Origin: an uncultured Eubacteriales bacterium
GTDB lineage: Bacteria; Bacillota; Clostridia; Christensenellales; Aristaeellaceae
DNA length: 6,854 nt
NCBI GenBank assembly: GCA_902782795.1
Contig: CACZOT010000185.1
Location: forward strand, 1 to 6,854
Direction: 5' to 3'
Shown: positions 1 through 5,282 of the stretch, piece after piece
Layout: the number at the start of each line of letters is the position of its first letter
How positions within the stretch are numbered: the first letter of the stretch is position 1
Position numbers and translations under genes: made by a program
The notes under the pieces: model-generated
Database searches by the model: none
Told to the model about the DNA's origin: nothing
Seen by the model: the letters and a program-made list of their open reading frames with translations, nothing else

Positions 1-128
1 CCCCCGGTCGCGCGTGCCGGCGGCTCCAAGAGACGCCGGCGATCGGCTGTGATTCCCGATCAGCGGACCGGCGGGCGCTGCCCACGGTCGCGCGTGCCGG
101 CGGCTCCAAGAGACGCCGGCGATCGGCT
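1..128. repeat. Two copies of an 80-nt-period repeat with a conserved hairpin
   Basis: A 44-nt segment at 5-48 recurs without mismatch at 85-128, and the three bases at 1-3 also match 81-83, so this is a tandem repeat of about 80 nt cut by the window edge. Each copy can fold: GCCGGCG (16-22) pairs with CGCCGGC (34-40), and inside it CTC (24-26) pairs with GAG (30-32) around a 3-nt loop after a one-base mismatch. The second copy has the same fold at 96-120. The spacer holds GATCGG/CCGATC (41-46 with 56-61) and GGGC/GCCC (73-76 with 80-83). The second copy ends inside the TAG stop codon (127-129) of the minus-strand MBOAT gene, so the array lies at that gene's 3' end. There is no T-tract, so a classical terminator is not supported. 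No open frame here looks coding. Confidence 0.8.
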
Positions 129-1584
129 AGAAGTTGAAATACAGGAACGTCGTCACACCCGAAAGCGAGAGCACCGACCAGGCGATCAGCACCACCGCCA
201 CGAGCGCCGCGCCCTTCGTGGGGCGGAACCGCTCCAGGCGCTCGTGCACGTTCTTCAGGCCGACGGAGGCGAACATCGCGAAGGCCAGCAGCAGCGCGAG
301 GGGCAGCCATTCCGGCAGCTTCGCGAAGGCGAGGACGTTGTTCATGAGCAGGTCGAACTCCGTCTTCATGACCGCCTGGCTCATGGCCGCGCTCACCCGC
401 CCGAAATCAAAGGCGAAGACCCGCTTCCAGAGCAGCACCGCGTCCGGCACCGTGTCGGCCCGGAACATCGAAATGTTAAACAGGTTCAGCAAAAACGTGA
501 TCGGCCAGAGGATCCAGGCGGGCGTGGCCTTTATCTGCTTTTTGAACAGGCGGCAGAAGACCAGCATCAGCCCGTAGGCCATGCCGAAGAGGATGTACGT
601 CCAGCCCGCGCCGTGCCACAGGCCCGAGAGCGAGAAGACGATCATCGTGTTCAGGCAGGCGCGCGCCACGCCCCGGCGGCTGCCGCCCAGGGGGATGTAG
701 ACGTAGGTCGTGAAAAAGCGGGTGAGGGTGATGTGCCACCGCTCCCAGAAGCCCGCGATGGTGCTGGCCCGGAAGGGGGAGTTGAAGTTCACCGGCAGCT
801 CGATATTGAACAGGAGCGCGCAGCCCGCGGCGATATCGCAGTAGCCGGAGAAATCGAAGTAGATTTGGAGCATATAGCCCAGCATGGCAGCCAGGGCGCT
901 GGTGGAATTGAGCTGGGGGATCGTCGCGTAGGCCACGTTCACCGCCCCGCCGATGGTATCGGCGATGAGCACCTTCTTGGCCAGGCCGAAGCCCAGCGCG
1001 TACAGGCCCTTGAGCATGTTCTCCGCGTTGGGGCGGGCGTTCTTCTCGTCGGCGAACTGCGGCACGATCTCGCTGTGCAGGACGATCGGCCCCGCCACCA
1101 GCTGGGGGAAGAAGGCCACGAACAGAGCGTAATCGAGGAAGCCGTAATCCGGCACCTTGCCGCGGTAGCTGTCCGCCATGTAGCTGAGCTGCTGGAAGGT
1201 GTAAAAGCTGATGCCCAGCGGCAGCACCAAGTGCAGCAGCCGCAGGTGCGTCCCCAGGATGCCGTTGATATTGCCGATGAAGAAATCGTAGTACTTAAAA
1301 TAGAACAGCACCCCGAGGTTCGCAATCAGCCCCGCCGCGAAGGCCGCCTTGCGCAGGGCCGGCGCGCGCCGCGGGCGCATGAGGCGGTTCATGGCGAAGT
1401 TGAACACGACGCTCCCGCCGATCAGCAGCAGGTACCACCAGTTGAAAAAGCCGTAAAACCACAGGCTCATGCCGAGCAGGTACGCCTTGGCGAGGCTGTG
1501 CTTTTCCAATTTGTGCAGCAGGAAATACCCGCCGACCGTCAGCGGCAGGAACAGCAGCAGGAAAATGTAAGAATTAAAGAGCAT
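127..1584 (-). CDS. MBOAT family membrane O-acyltransferase (AlgI/PatA/DltB-like)
   Basis: This 485-residue polytopic membrane protein is likely to move acyl (often acetyl) groups across the membrane for attachment to an envelope polymer. It opens with the usual family start MLFNSYIFLLLFLPLT and has many hydrophobic segments along its length. Family motifs are PQLVAGPI (160-167), YFDFSGYCD (242-250), FWERWHITL (279-287) and SGLWHGAGW (320-328), whose H324 matches the family's catalytic histidine. The C-terminus FLYFNF is the normal family ending, so the protein is complete. Length fits AlgI/PatA. The start is supported by GAGGG six bases upstream of the ATG. It lies 24 bases after the secreted-protein gene and probably shares its promoter. 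The acceptor could be peptidoglycan, a teichoic-acid-like polymer or an exopolysaccharide; sequence alone does not decide. The usual SGNH, DltD-like or AlgX-like partner is not in the window. The family call is firm, the substrate unknown. Confidence 0.95.
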   Translation of the reverse strand: MLFNSYIFLLLFLPLTVGGYFLLHKLEKHSLAKAYLLGMSLWFYGFFNWWYLLLIGGSVVFNFAMNRLMRPRRAPALRKAAFAAGLIANLGVLFYFKYYDFFIGNINGILGTHLRLLHLVLPLGISFYTFQQLSYMADSYRGKVPDYGFLDYALFVAFFPQLVAGPIVLHSEIVPQFADEKNARPNAENMLKGLYALGFGLAKKVLIADTIGGAVNVAYATIPQLNSTSALAAMLGYMLQIYFDFSGYCDIAAGCALLFNIELPVNFNSPFRASTIAGFWERWHITLTRFFTTYVYIPLGGSRRGVARACLNTMIVFSLSGLWHGAGWTYILFGMAYGLMLVFCRLFKKQIKATPAWILWPITFLLNLFNISMFRADTVPDAVLLWKRVFAFDFGRVSAAMSQAVMKTEFDLLMNNVLAFAKLPEWLPLALLLAFAMFASVGLKNVHERLERFRPTKGAALVAVVLIAWSVLSLSGVTTFLYFNF

Positions 1585-1608
1585 CTAGATCCCTCTTGTG
1601 CAGCCAGT

Positions 1609-2241
1609 TTATCGCTCGATCTCGCGCGCCTCGATCCCGGTTATACCGCAGATCCCGTCGACGACCTCCCGCGCGGAGCCCGTCAGGGGCAGATACATGG
1701 CCTCGGCCGTGCAGATGCCCTCGCCCGAATGGCTGTACACGCAGGCGGCGCACACCTGCGCGCCCTCCTTCACCAGCAGGACGATCGCCGCCCTGGGCAT
1801 GCCCTCCGGCTCCAGATAGCAGCGCGACGCGCGGCAGACGGAGCTGGCGCTCAGCGCCTGGGAACCGCCCTTGGCGGCCTGCTGCGTCACGAGGCTGTTG
1901 GCCGAAAAGAGCCGCTCGGCGATGGCCATCTGCGTCTCGTTCAGGGAAGCCGCCAGCTCCGGCGAATACGCCGCCAGCATGCTGCGGAGCGTCTCGGCCG
2001 GGTCGAACTCGATCAGCCAGAGGGCGTCCGGCTCGTGGCAGCCCTCCCCGCCGTAGCCCTCCAGCAGGGTCGCCGTATTCTCCGGCAGGCCGAGCAGCTG
2101 CTCCAGCATGCCGCACAGGGCGATCTCGTCCACCTCGGCGGCCAGCTCGCAGGCCGTCTCCCGGTAGAAGGCGTCCGTATCCGCAAAGGCGCAGGCGATC
2201 AGCGTCAGCGCGGCCAGCAGCGCGCAAAGGGTCTTTTTCAT
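1609..2241 (-). CDS. Cysteine-rich secreted or lipid-anchored protein of unknown function
   Basis: I do not recognise a family for this 210-residue protein. It begins with a clear export signal: KK, then a hydrophobic core to about residue 20. Two processing sites are possible: a lipobox-like LIAC ending at C17 (lipoprotein), or AFA before D21 (signal peptidase I). The predicted mature part has nine cysteines (31, 43, 68, 136, 141, 164, 167, 177, 198), including CAAC at 164-167, which is many for an exported protein from an anaerobe-like genome. A middle segment at about 80-125 looks helical; the C-terminal half (135-200) is richer in short strand-like stretches. The ATG has an ideal AAGGAG six bases upstream. 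It is the first gene of an operon with the MBOAT acyltransferase, so an envelope or acyl-transfer accessory role is possible, but this rests only on neighbourhood. Coding status is supported by the signal peptide, RBS and promoter. Confidence 0.8.
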   Translation of the reverse strand: MKKTLCALLAALTLIACAFADTDAFYRETACELAAEVDEIALCGMLEQLLGLPENTATLLEGYGGEGCHEPDALWLIEFDPAETLRSMLAAYSPELAASLNETQMAIAERLFSANSLVTQQAAKGGSQALSASSVCRASRCYLEPEGMPRAAIVLLVKEGAQVCAACVYSHSGEGICTAEAMYLPLTGSAREVVDGICGITGIEAREIER

Positions 2242-2276
2242 AGCGTTCTCCTTCTTCTGTATAGTCTATCTGATAT

Positions 2277-2305
2277 AGTATACCTGATTTCCCCGCGCTT
2301 TTCAA
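2277..2305 (-). promoter_or_regulatory. Housekeeping-type promoter of the secreted protein-MBOAT operon
   Basis: On the minus strand TTGAAA (2305-2300) and TATACT (2282-2277) are each one base from consensus and are separated by exactly 17 bases. Transcription would start near 2270, giving a leader of about 30 nt that contains AAGGAG (2253-2248). TATAGT occurs twice on the plus strand (2260-2265 and 2274-2279), 14 bases apart, spanning the -10 box and start site. This could be an operator, but the DNA is AT-rich and chance is possible. Confidence 0.8.
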
Positions 2306-2313
2306 TCCATCCC

Positions 2314-2342
2314 TTGCTTCCTCGGCTCGGGCGGGATATAAT
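2314..2342 (+). promoter_or_regulatory. Promoter of the GNAT gene, divergent from the operon promoter
   Basis: A perfect TATAAT (2337-2342) sits 17 bases after TTGCTT (2314-2319), which keeps only the TTG of the -35 consensus. The start site would be near 2349, leaving a very short leader with AAGGAGG at 2351-2357. Its -35 box is eight bases from that of the divergent minus-strand promoter, so one bound regulator could affect both. Confidence 0.7.
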
Positions 2343-2364
2343 GCCCCCGGAAGGAGGCGCGCGC

Positions 2365-2802
2365 ATGATCGTTCTCCGCAAGATCGACGGCTACAATTTC
2401 AACCGGATCACCCGTCTCTCCGTCAGCGAGGCCCAACGGGAGTATGTCACCAGCAACGTCTATTCCCTCGCCCAGGCCTACGCCATGCCGGAGTGCCGGC
2501 CCCTGGCCATCTACGAGGGCATGGAGCCCGTGGGCTTTTGCATGTACGCGCTGGATCAGGACGACGGCGAGTACTGGATCTACCGCTTCATGATCGACCA
2601 GCGCTTCCAGCGCCGCGGCTACGGACGTCAGGCCCTGCGCCTGCTCGTGGACCATATTCGCGCCGAGGCGCCGGACCGCCGCGTCCTCTACCTCAGCTAT
2701 GAGCCCGACAATGCCGCCGCCCTCGCGCTCTATTCCTCCTTCGGGTTCGCGCCCGACGGCCGCGTCGTGGACGGGGAGATCGTGCTGCGTCTGGAGCTGT
2801 GA
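2365..2802 (+). CDS. GNAT family N-acetyltransferase, Blt-like polyamine/amine type
   Basis: This 145-residue protein has the full GNAT fold and probably moves acetyl from acetyl-CoA to an amine. The acetyl-CoA loop is QRRGYG (82-87), after the strand YWIYRFMID (70-78), which in this family leads into the pyrophosphate-binding loop. Motif B has N116 and Y123 in NAAALALYSSFGF (116-128). From memory the overall pattern (VGFCMYAL, RFMID, LSYEPDN, LYSSFGF) resembles Bacillus BltD spermine/spermidine acetyltransferase, so a polyamine or small amine is the leading substrate guess; other amine acetyltransferases remain possible. The start is set by AAGGAGG seven bases upstream, and the length is normal for single-domain GNATs. 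It is monocistronic, with its own TATAAT promoter and a strong terminator at 2912-2958. It has no signal peptide and should be cytoplasmic. The family call is secure; the substrate is inferred. Confidence 0.93.
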   Translation: MIVLRKIDGYNFNRITRLSVSEAQREYVTSNVYSLAQAYAMPECRPLAIYEGMEPVGFCMYALDQDDGEYWIYRFMIDQRFQRRGYGRQALRLLVDHIRAEAPDRRVLYLSYEPDNAAALALYSSFGFAPDGRVVDGEIVLRLEL

Positions 2803-2830
2803 GGCGGCAGGCGCAGCGCCAGGGGGAATA

Positions 2831-2905
2831 CGCCAGGGGGACGCTGTCCCCTGGACCCTGCTTAAGGGCCATTGGCCCTTAAGAAACCCCTGTTGGGGGG
2901 GAATA
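2831..2905 (+). repeat. Left arm of the intergenic composite palindrome
   Basis: In order, this stretch holds CGCCAGGGGGA, TCCCCTGGACCC, ACCCCTGTTGGGGG and GGAATA. The same blocks in the same order occur on the minus strand at 3007-2958, so the two arms are inverted, related copies. CCAGGGG (from 2833) folds back on CCCCTGG (ending 2854). Compared with the right arm, this arm carries an extra 23-nt hairpin at 2861-2883. It lies 3' of the GNAT gene. Confidence 0.75.
2861..2883 (+). repeat. Perfect 10-bp hairpin CTTAAGGGCC/GGCCCTTAAG
   Basis: CTTAAGGGCC (2861-2870) pairs without mismatch with GGCCCTTAAG (2874-2883) around a 3-nt ATT loop. There is no T-tract after it (AAACCCC follows), so it looks more like a repeat module or an RNA 3'-end protecting structure than a terminator. 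It is missing from the opposite arm, which suggests that it was inserted or lost as a unit. Confidence 0.75.
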
Positions 2906-2911
2906 ATATAA

Positions 2912-2958
2912 ACGAAGGCTCTGATATCCTTCCGACAGGATACCAGAGCCTGTTTCGT
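2912..2958. terminator. Bidirectional rho-independent terminator between convergent genes
   Basis: A 14-position stem at 2917-2930 and 2937-2950 (GGCTCTG-A-TATCCT against its complement, one A/C mismatch) closes a 6-nt loop. An outer stem ACGAA/TTCGT (2912-2916 with 2954-2958) extends it. It is followed by a T-rich stretch on the plus strand (TGTTTCGTATTCCTTT) and by TTCGTTTATATTATT on the minus strand. It therefore can end both the GNAT transcript and the minus-strand ATP-grasp/S12 operon, which converge here. Confidence 0.85.
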
Positions 2959-3007
2959 ATTCCTTTCCCCCAATTGAGGGGTCCAGGGGGAATCATTCCC
3001 CCTGGCG
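2959..3007 (-). repeat. Right arm of the intergenic composite palindrome
   Basis: Read on the minus strand this is CGCCAGGGGGA, TCCCCCTGGACCC, CTCAATTGGGGG and GGAATA, mirroring the left arm. It contains a perfect 10-bp hairpin, CCAGGGGGAA (2983-2992) with TTCCCCCTGG (2996-3005), loop TCA. CCCC (2968-2971) and GGGG (2978-2981) can form a further small hairpin. It overlaps by about ten bases the end of the dispersed repeat at 2998-3059. Confidence 0.75.
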
Positions 3008-3059
3008 GGAGTGCAGAGGGCAGAGCCCTCTGCCGGAGCCCTTGGCAGGTGCACGGCGC
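2998..3059 (-). repeat. Dispersed 62-nt repeat, copy A (3' of the S12 hydrolase gene)
   Basis: Read on the minus strand this matches 6792-6854 at 60 of 63 aligned positions (two substitutions and one 1-base gap). It has a perfect 9-bp hairpin, GCAGAGGGC (3013-3021) with GCCCTCTGC (3025-3033), loop AGA. It starts 24 bases after the TAG stop of the serine hydrolase gene and has the same orientation relative to that gene as copy B has to gltX. No T-tract follows it. It looks like a REP-type intergenic element. Confidence 0.85.
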
Positions 3060-3083
3060 CCCGTCGGCGTCCCCGCGCGGCGC

Positions 3084-4118
3084 CTACTCCTGCGGATACT
3101 GCGGGAACAGCGCCCGGCGCGCGGCGAGGCGCACGGGGAAGAGGGCGGAATTGTCGCGGGTGGGGTGGACGCGGTTGGTGAGGAGCACGGCGTACTCGCC
3201 GGTCACGCTGTCCATCCAGATGGAGGTGCCGGTGAACCCGGTATGGCCGACGAGGCGGCCCTCGTCGAGCTCGGAATAGACGACCCAGCCCAGGCCGCGG
3301 TCCCCGCCGAAGGCCTTGGTCTGGTTCTCGTAGCTGCGGCGCACCCATTCCGGCGGCAGGACGCGGCATTCCCCCGGCCGGGCGATGGCGGCGCAGAAGC
3401 GGCCCAGGTCCTCCGCGGTGGAGAACACGCCCGCGTGGCCCGCCACGCCTCCGAGCTGGGCGGAGCGCTCGTCGTGCACCTCGCCGACCTGGGGCACCGC
3501 GCACCCGGCGCGGATCTCCGTGGCGGCATAATCGCCGTCGAAGGGCGGGTTGTAGCAGGTATCCTTCATGCCCAGCTCAGCCCAGAAGCGCGCGGCCGCC
3601 TTTTCCAGGGGTTCGCCCGTCTGGGCGGCCAGGACCTCGCCCAGGAAGATGAAGCTCAGATCGCTGTAGACCGGCTCGCCGCCCGGCGCGTGGATGGGCG
3701 GCAGGGCGAGCAGCGAGTTCACACGCTCCTCGCGGGTCGCGCCGTGGGTGTTCATGAAGGGATGGAGCCCGCCCGTGTGGGTGAGCAGATTCCATATGGT
3801 GATCTTCGCCACCCTCGGATGCATGGGCCGCCCGGGCAGCGCCTCGCCCAGGGGCGTTTCCAGCGTGAGCGTGCCTCTGCCCAGCAGGCGGATGATGCCC
3901 GGCCAGGGCCCGGTCAGCTTGCTCAGGGAGGCGATATCGAAGCGCGTTGAAGTCTTCATGGGCCGGCGGAAGGGGAACCACTGCGCGCAGCCCCAGGCCT
4001 CCAGGAGAGAGGCGCCGCCCGCGTCTCCCACCAGCAGCACCGCCCCGGGAAACTTTTCTTCCTCGACAGCCTGGCGCACGATCCCCGCCGCGATCCCGGC
4101 GCGTTCCATCAGGTTCAT
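3084..4118 (-). CDS. Serine hydrolase, beta-lactamase fold (peptidase family S12)
   Basis: This 344-residue protein has the three active-site motifs of the S12 family: S64-L-S-K67 (nucleophile and general base), Y151-S-D153, and H292-T-G294 in the KTG position. Other family-like segments are LLTHTGGL (111-118), LGGVAGHAGVFSTAEDL (222-238) and LLTNRVHPTRDN (312-323). These last patterns recall the S12 group that includes Bacillus AmiE/YbbE, a muropeptide amidase, and EstB-type esterases. Cell-wall fragment processing is therefore a reasonable guess, while resistance to beta-lactam drugs is not implied. There is no signal peptide, so it is probably cytoplasmic, unlike many S12 relatives. Its ATG overlaps the upstream TGA as ATGA, with AAGGAG 11 bases upstream inside the ATP-grasp gene, which points to translational coupling. 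A start at M4 is possible but fits the overlap less well. Family secure, substrate unknown. Confidence 0.93.
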   Translation of the reverse strand: MNLMERAGIAAGIVRQAVEEEKFPGAVLLVGDAGGASLLEAWGCAQWFPFRRPMKTSTRFDIASLSKLTGPWPGIIRLLGRGTLTLETPLGEALPGRPMHPRVAKITIWNLLTHTGGLHPFMNTHGATREERVNSLLALPPIHAPGGEPVYSDLSFIFLGEVLAAQTGEPLEKAAARFWAELGMKDTCYNPPFDGDYAATEIRAGCAVPQVGEVHDERSAQLGGVAGHAGVFSTAEDLGRFCAAIARPGECRVLPPEWVRRSYENQTKAFGGDRGLGWVVYSELDEGRLVGHTGFTGTSIWMDSVTGEYAVLLTNRVHPTRDNSALFPVRLAARRALFPQYPQE

Positions 4119-5095
4119 AGGTGCATCTTCTCCTTTCGTCTGCGGGCGCTATGGAAGGCGGCCATGAATTCCCGCCGCCAGCCGCGCCTGTCCACGCACT
4201 GCCAGCCGAAGGAGGGGCGCGTGTTCCCCTCCACGAGGATGGCCCGCTCCGGCGTGATGGCCACGTCCCAGCCGATGTAGGGCGTCTCCGGCGCCATGAG
4301 GGCCGCCTCGCGGCAGATGGCCAGGGCCTCGTCCCAATGGGGCACCTGGAAGCCCTCGAAGCGTTTGCCGCTCTCGGGATGCGTATCGAACCAGGCGTAC
4401 TGCTTGTTCATCGCCCCGGAGAGCATGCGGCCCGTCTCCAGATCCAGCATGGTGAGGACGCCGCCGGAATCGAAATTGTCCGCGACCGAGCCGCCGCAGC
4501 CGATGCGCATCAGCGGCGCGAGCAGGACAGGCCCGTCCTCGGTATACAGCGAAGTGATGCGGATGGTGTTGACCGCCTTGGCGTAGAACTCCGAAACGGC
4601 CGGATGCTGGCGGATGTGCTCCTCGACCAGCTTGTCCTCCGAAAGCAGCCGCGTAAACAGCGCGCGCAGGTCCTCCTCGCTCTCCGGCGGAGCGAGCTGC
4701 TCCACCGAGAAGCCGCCCTTGCCCCGGCGCGGCTTGGCGATGGCGTCCGGATGCCGCCGCAAAAACGCGCCCAGTTCCTCCGGACTCGACCCCTCCAGGC
4801 ACAGCCACTCCCGGTGCAGGAATTTCCCGAAGCGCTCGTCGAAGAGCGCCTTGTCCGTGAACTGTTCGATCGACCCGGCCGAATTGAGCCGCAGCATCTC
4901 CCTGGCCGCCCTCTTGCCCACGTAGCGCGTCCAGCCCCAGCGGCTGCCCGTGTTGCGCTTGTAGAGAAAACAGTACTGCATGCGCACATTGTGCGCCAGG
5001 ATGCATATGGCGCAGCTCGCCGCGTCCAGAAGGACCCCCGGCCCGCGGGAGCCGCTCTCCCGCGAGAGACGCATAAAGATCGCCGCTTTGCCCAT
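4115..5095 (-). CDS. Sugar-transfer-associated ATP-grasp family protein
   Basis: This 326-residue protein matches what I know of the ATPgrasp_ST family (Pfam PF14397), often encoded among polysaccharide genes and presumed to ligate an amino acid or other carboxylate with ATP. ATP-binding parts are K121 in AIAKP (118-122) with the glycine loop GKGG (125-128), and the hinge LVEEHI (156-161). Family-specific segments follow: AVNTIRITSL (174-183), RIGCGGSVADNFDSGG (197-212), the PHWDEAL region (252-258), and the metal-binding end GWDVAI (275-280) with E289-G-N291. All key residues are present. The first 60 residues form a less conserved cap and include a hydrophobic patch at about 21-34, not a clear signal peptide. 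The start has GAAGGAAGG six bases upstream. It is the first gene of a two-gene operon, overlapping the S12 hydrolase by four bases. The donor and acceptor cannot be read from the sequence. Confidence 0.92.
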   Translation of the reverse strand: MGKAAIFMRLSRESGSRGPGVLLDAASCAICILAHNVRMQYCFLYKRNTGSRWGWTRYVGKRAAREMLRLNSAGSIEQFTDKALFDERFGKFLHREWLCLEGSSPEELGAFLRRHPDAIAKPRRGKGGFSVEQLAPPESEEDLRALFTRLLSEDKLVEEHIRQHPAVSEFYAKAVNTIRITSLYTEDGPVLLAPLMRIGCGGSVADNFDSGGVLTMLDLETGRMLSGAMNKQYAWFDTHPESGKRFEGFQVPHWDEALAICREAALMAPETPYIGWDVAITPERAILVEGNTRPSFGWQCVDRRGWRREFMAAFHSARRRKEKMHL

Positions 5096-5129
5096 GCCCA
5101 GCCTTCCTTCACATCGTCGTTGTAAACGC

Positions 5130-5159
5130 AGTATACCACCGGGCGGGGGTTCCGCGCAA
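5130..5159 (-). promoter_or_regulatory. Extended -10 promoter of the ATP-grasp/S12 operon
   Basis: On the minus strand TGG-TATACT (5138-5130) is an extended -10 box. A weak -35, TTGCGC (5159-5154), lies 18 bases away. Transcription would start near 5123, giving a leader of about 28 nt with the purine-rich RBS at 5110-5102. The GC-rich inverted repeat at 5139-5174 covers the -35 and spacer. Confidence 0.65.
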
Positions 5160-5174
5160 GGCGGGGCCGCCCGG
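5139..5174. repeat. 8-bp inverted repeat between divergent promoters
   Basis: CCGGGCGG (5139-5146) is perfectly complementary to CCGCCCGG (5167-5174) across a 20-nt gap. It lies directly upstream of, and overlaps, the ATP-grasp operon promoter. It could be an operator for a dimeric regulator, or it could be chance in GC-rich DNA. As a terminator it would have no obvious transcript to end. Confidence 0.4.
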
Positions 5175-5215
5175 CGTTTCTCTTTCCGCGCCCCCTTTTA
5201 TTTCCAGCCGTTGTG

Positions 5216-5224
5216 TGGTATGAT
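5216..5224 (+). promoter_or_regulatory. Extended -10 promoter of gltX
   Basis: TGG-TATGAT (5216-5224) is an extended -10 box one base from TATAAT. The best -35 candidate at 17-bp spacing, TTTTAT (5196-5201), is poor, so the extended -10 probably carries recognition. The start would be near 5231, giving a leader of about 50 nt, too short for a T-box riboswitch. Confidence 0.65.
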
Positions 5225-5240
5225 ATAAAGGAAAGAATGT

Positions 5241-5255
5241 CCGCCGCGAAGGCGG
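5241..5255 (+). other. Small leader hairpin of gltX
   Basis: CCGCC (5241-5245) pairs with GGCGG (5251-5255) around a GCGAA loop, near the 5' end of the predicted gltX mRNA. The RBS AGGA at 5271-5274 lies outside it. It may stabilise the 5' end; a regulatory role is not shown. Confidence 0.4.
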
Positions 5256-5282
5256 CTGAGCAAGGAAACGAGGAAAGAGCAC

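Noticed and set aside
5..128. CRISPR array
   Set aside because: Only two copies are visible, the repeat is 44 nt, and no cas gene is near. The hairpin with internal loop and the position at a stop codon fit an intergenic repeat better.
49..2364. Very long open plus-strand frame running into the GNAT gene in the same phase
   Set aside because: The part before 2365 is antisense to the MBOAT and exported-protein genes, and its product is a low-complexity R/H/E/Q-rich string with no domain. GC-rich codon bias keeps such frames open. The GNAT has its own promoter, RBS and ATG at 2365.
2803..3083. Insertion sequence or small gene in the palindrome-rich gap
   Set aside because: No transposase-like frame, target-site duplication or RBS-preceded small ORF is visible; the gap is accounted for by hairpins and repeats.
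3084..4118. Antibiotic-resistance beta-lactamase
   Set aside because: The fold and motifs are S12, but there is no signal peptide, the third motif is HTG, and the sequence style is closer to amidase/esterase members; resistance is not supported.
3042..5125. Long plus-strand frames at 3042-3950 and 4121-5125
   Set aside because: They mirror the S12 and ATP-grasp genes, whose motifs and catalytic residues are intact on the minus strand; the antisense products show no domain.
5139..5174. Rho-independent terminator on the plus strand
   Set aside because: The loop is 20 nt, the following sequence is only moderately T-rich, and no plus-strand gene is upstream that would need it.
5225..5282. T-box or other riboswitch upstream of gltX
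   Set aside because: The predicted leader is about 50 nt and has one small hairpin, with no T-box sequence or terminator/antiterminator pair.
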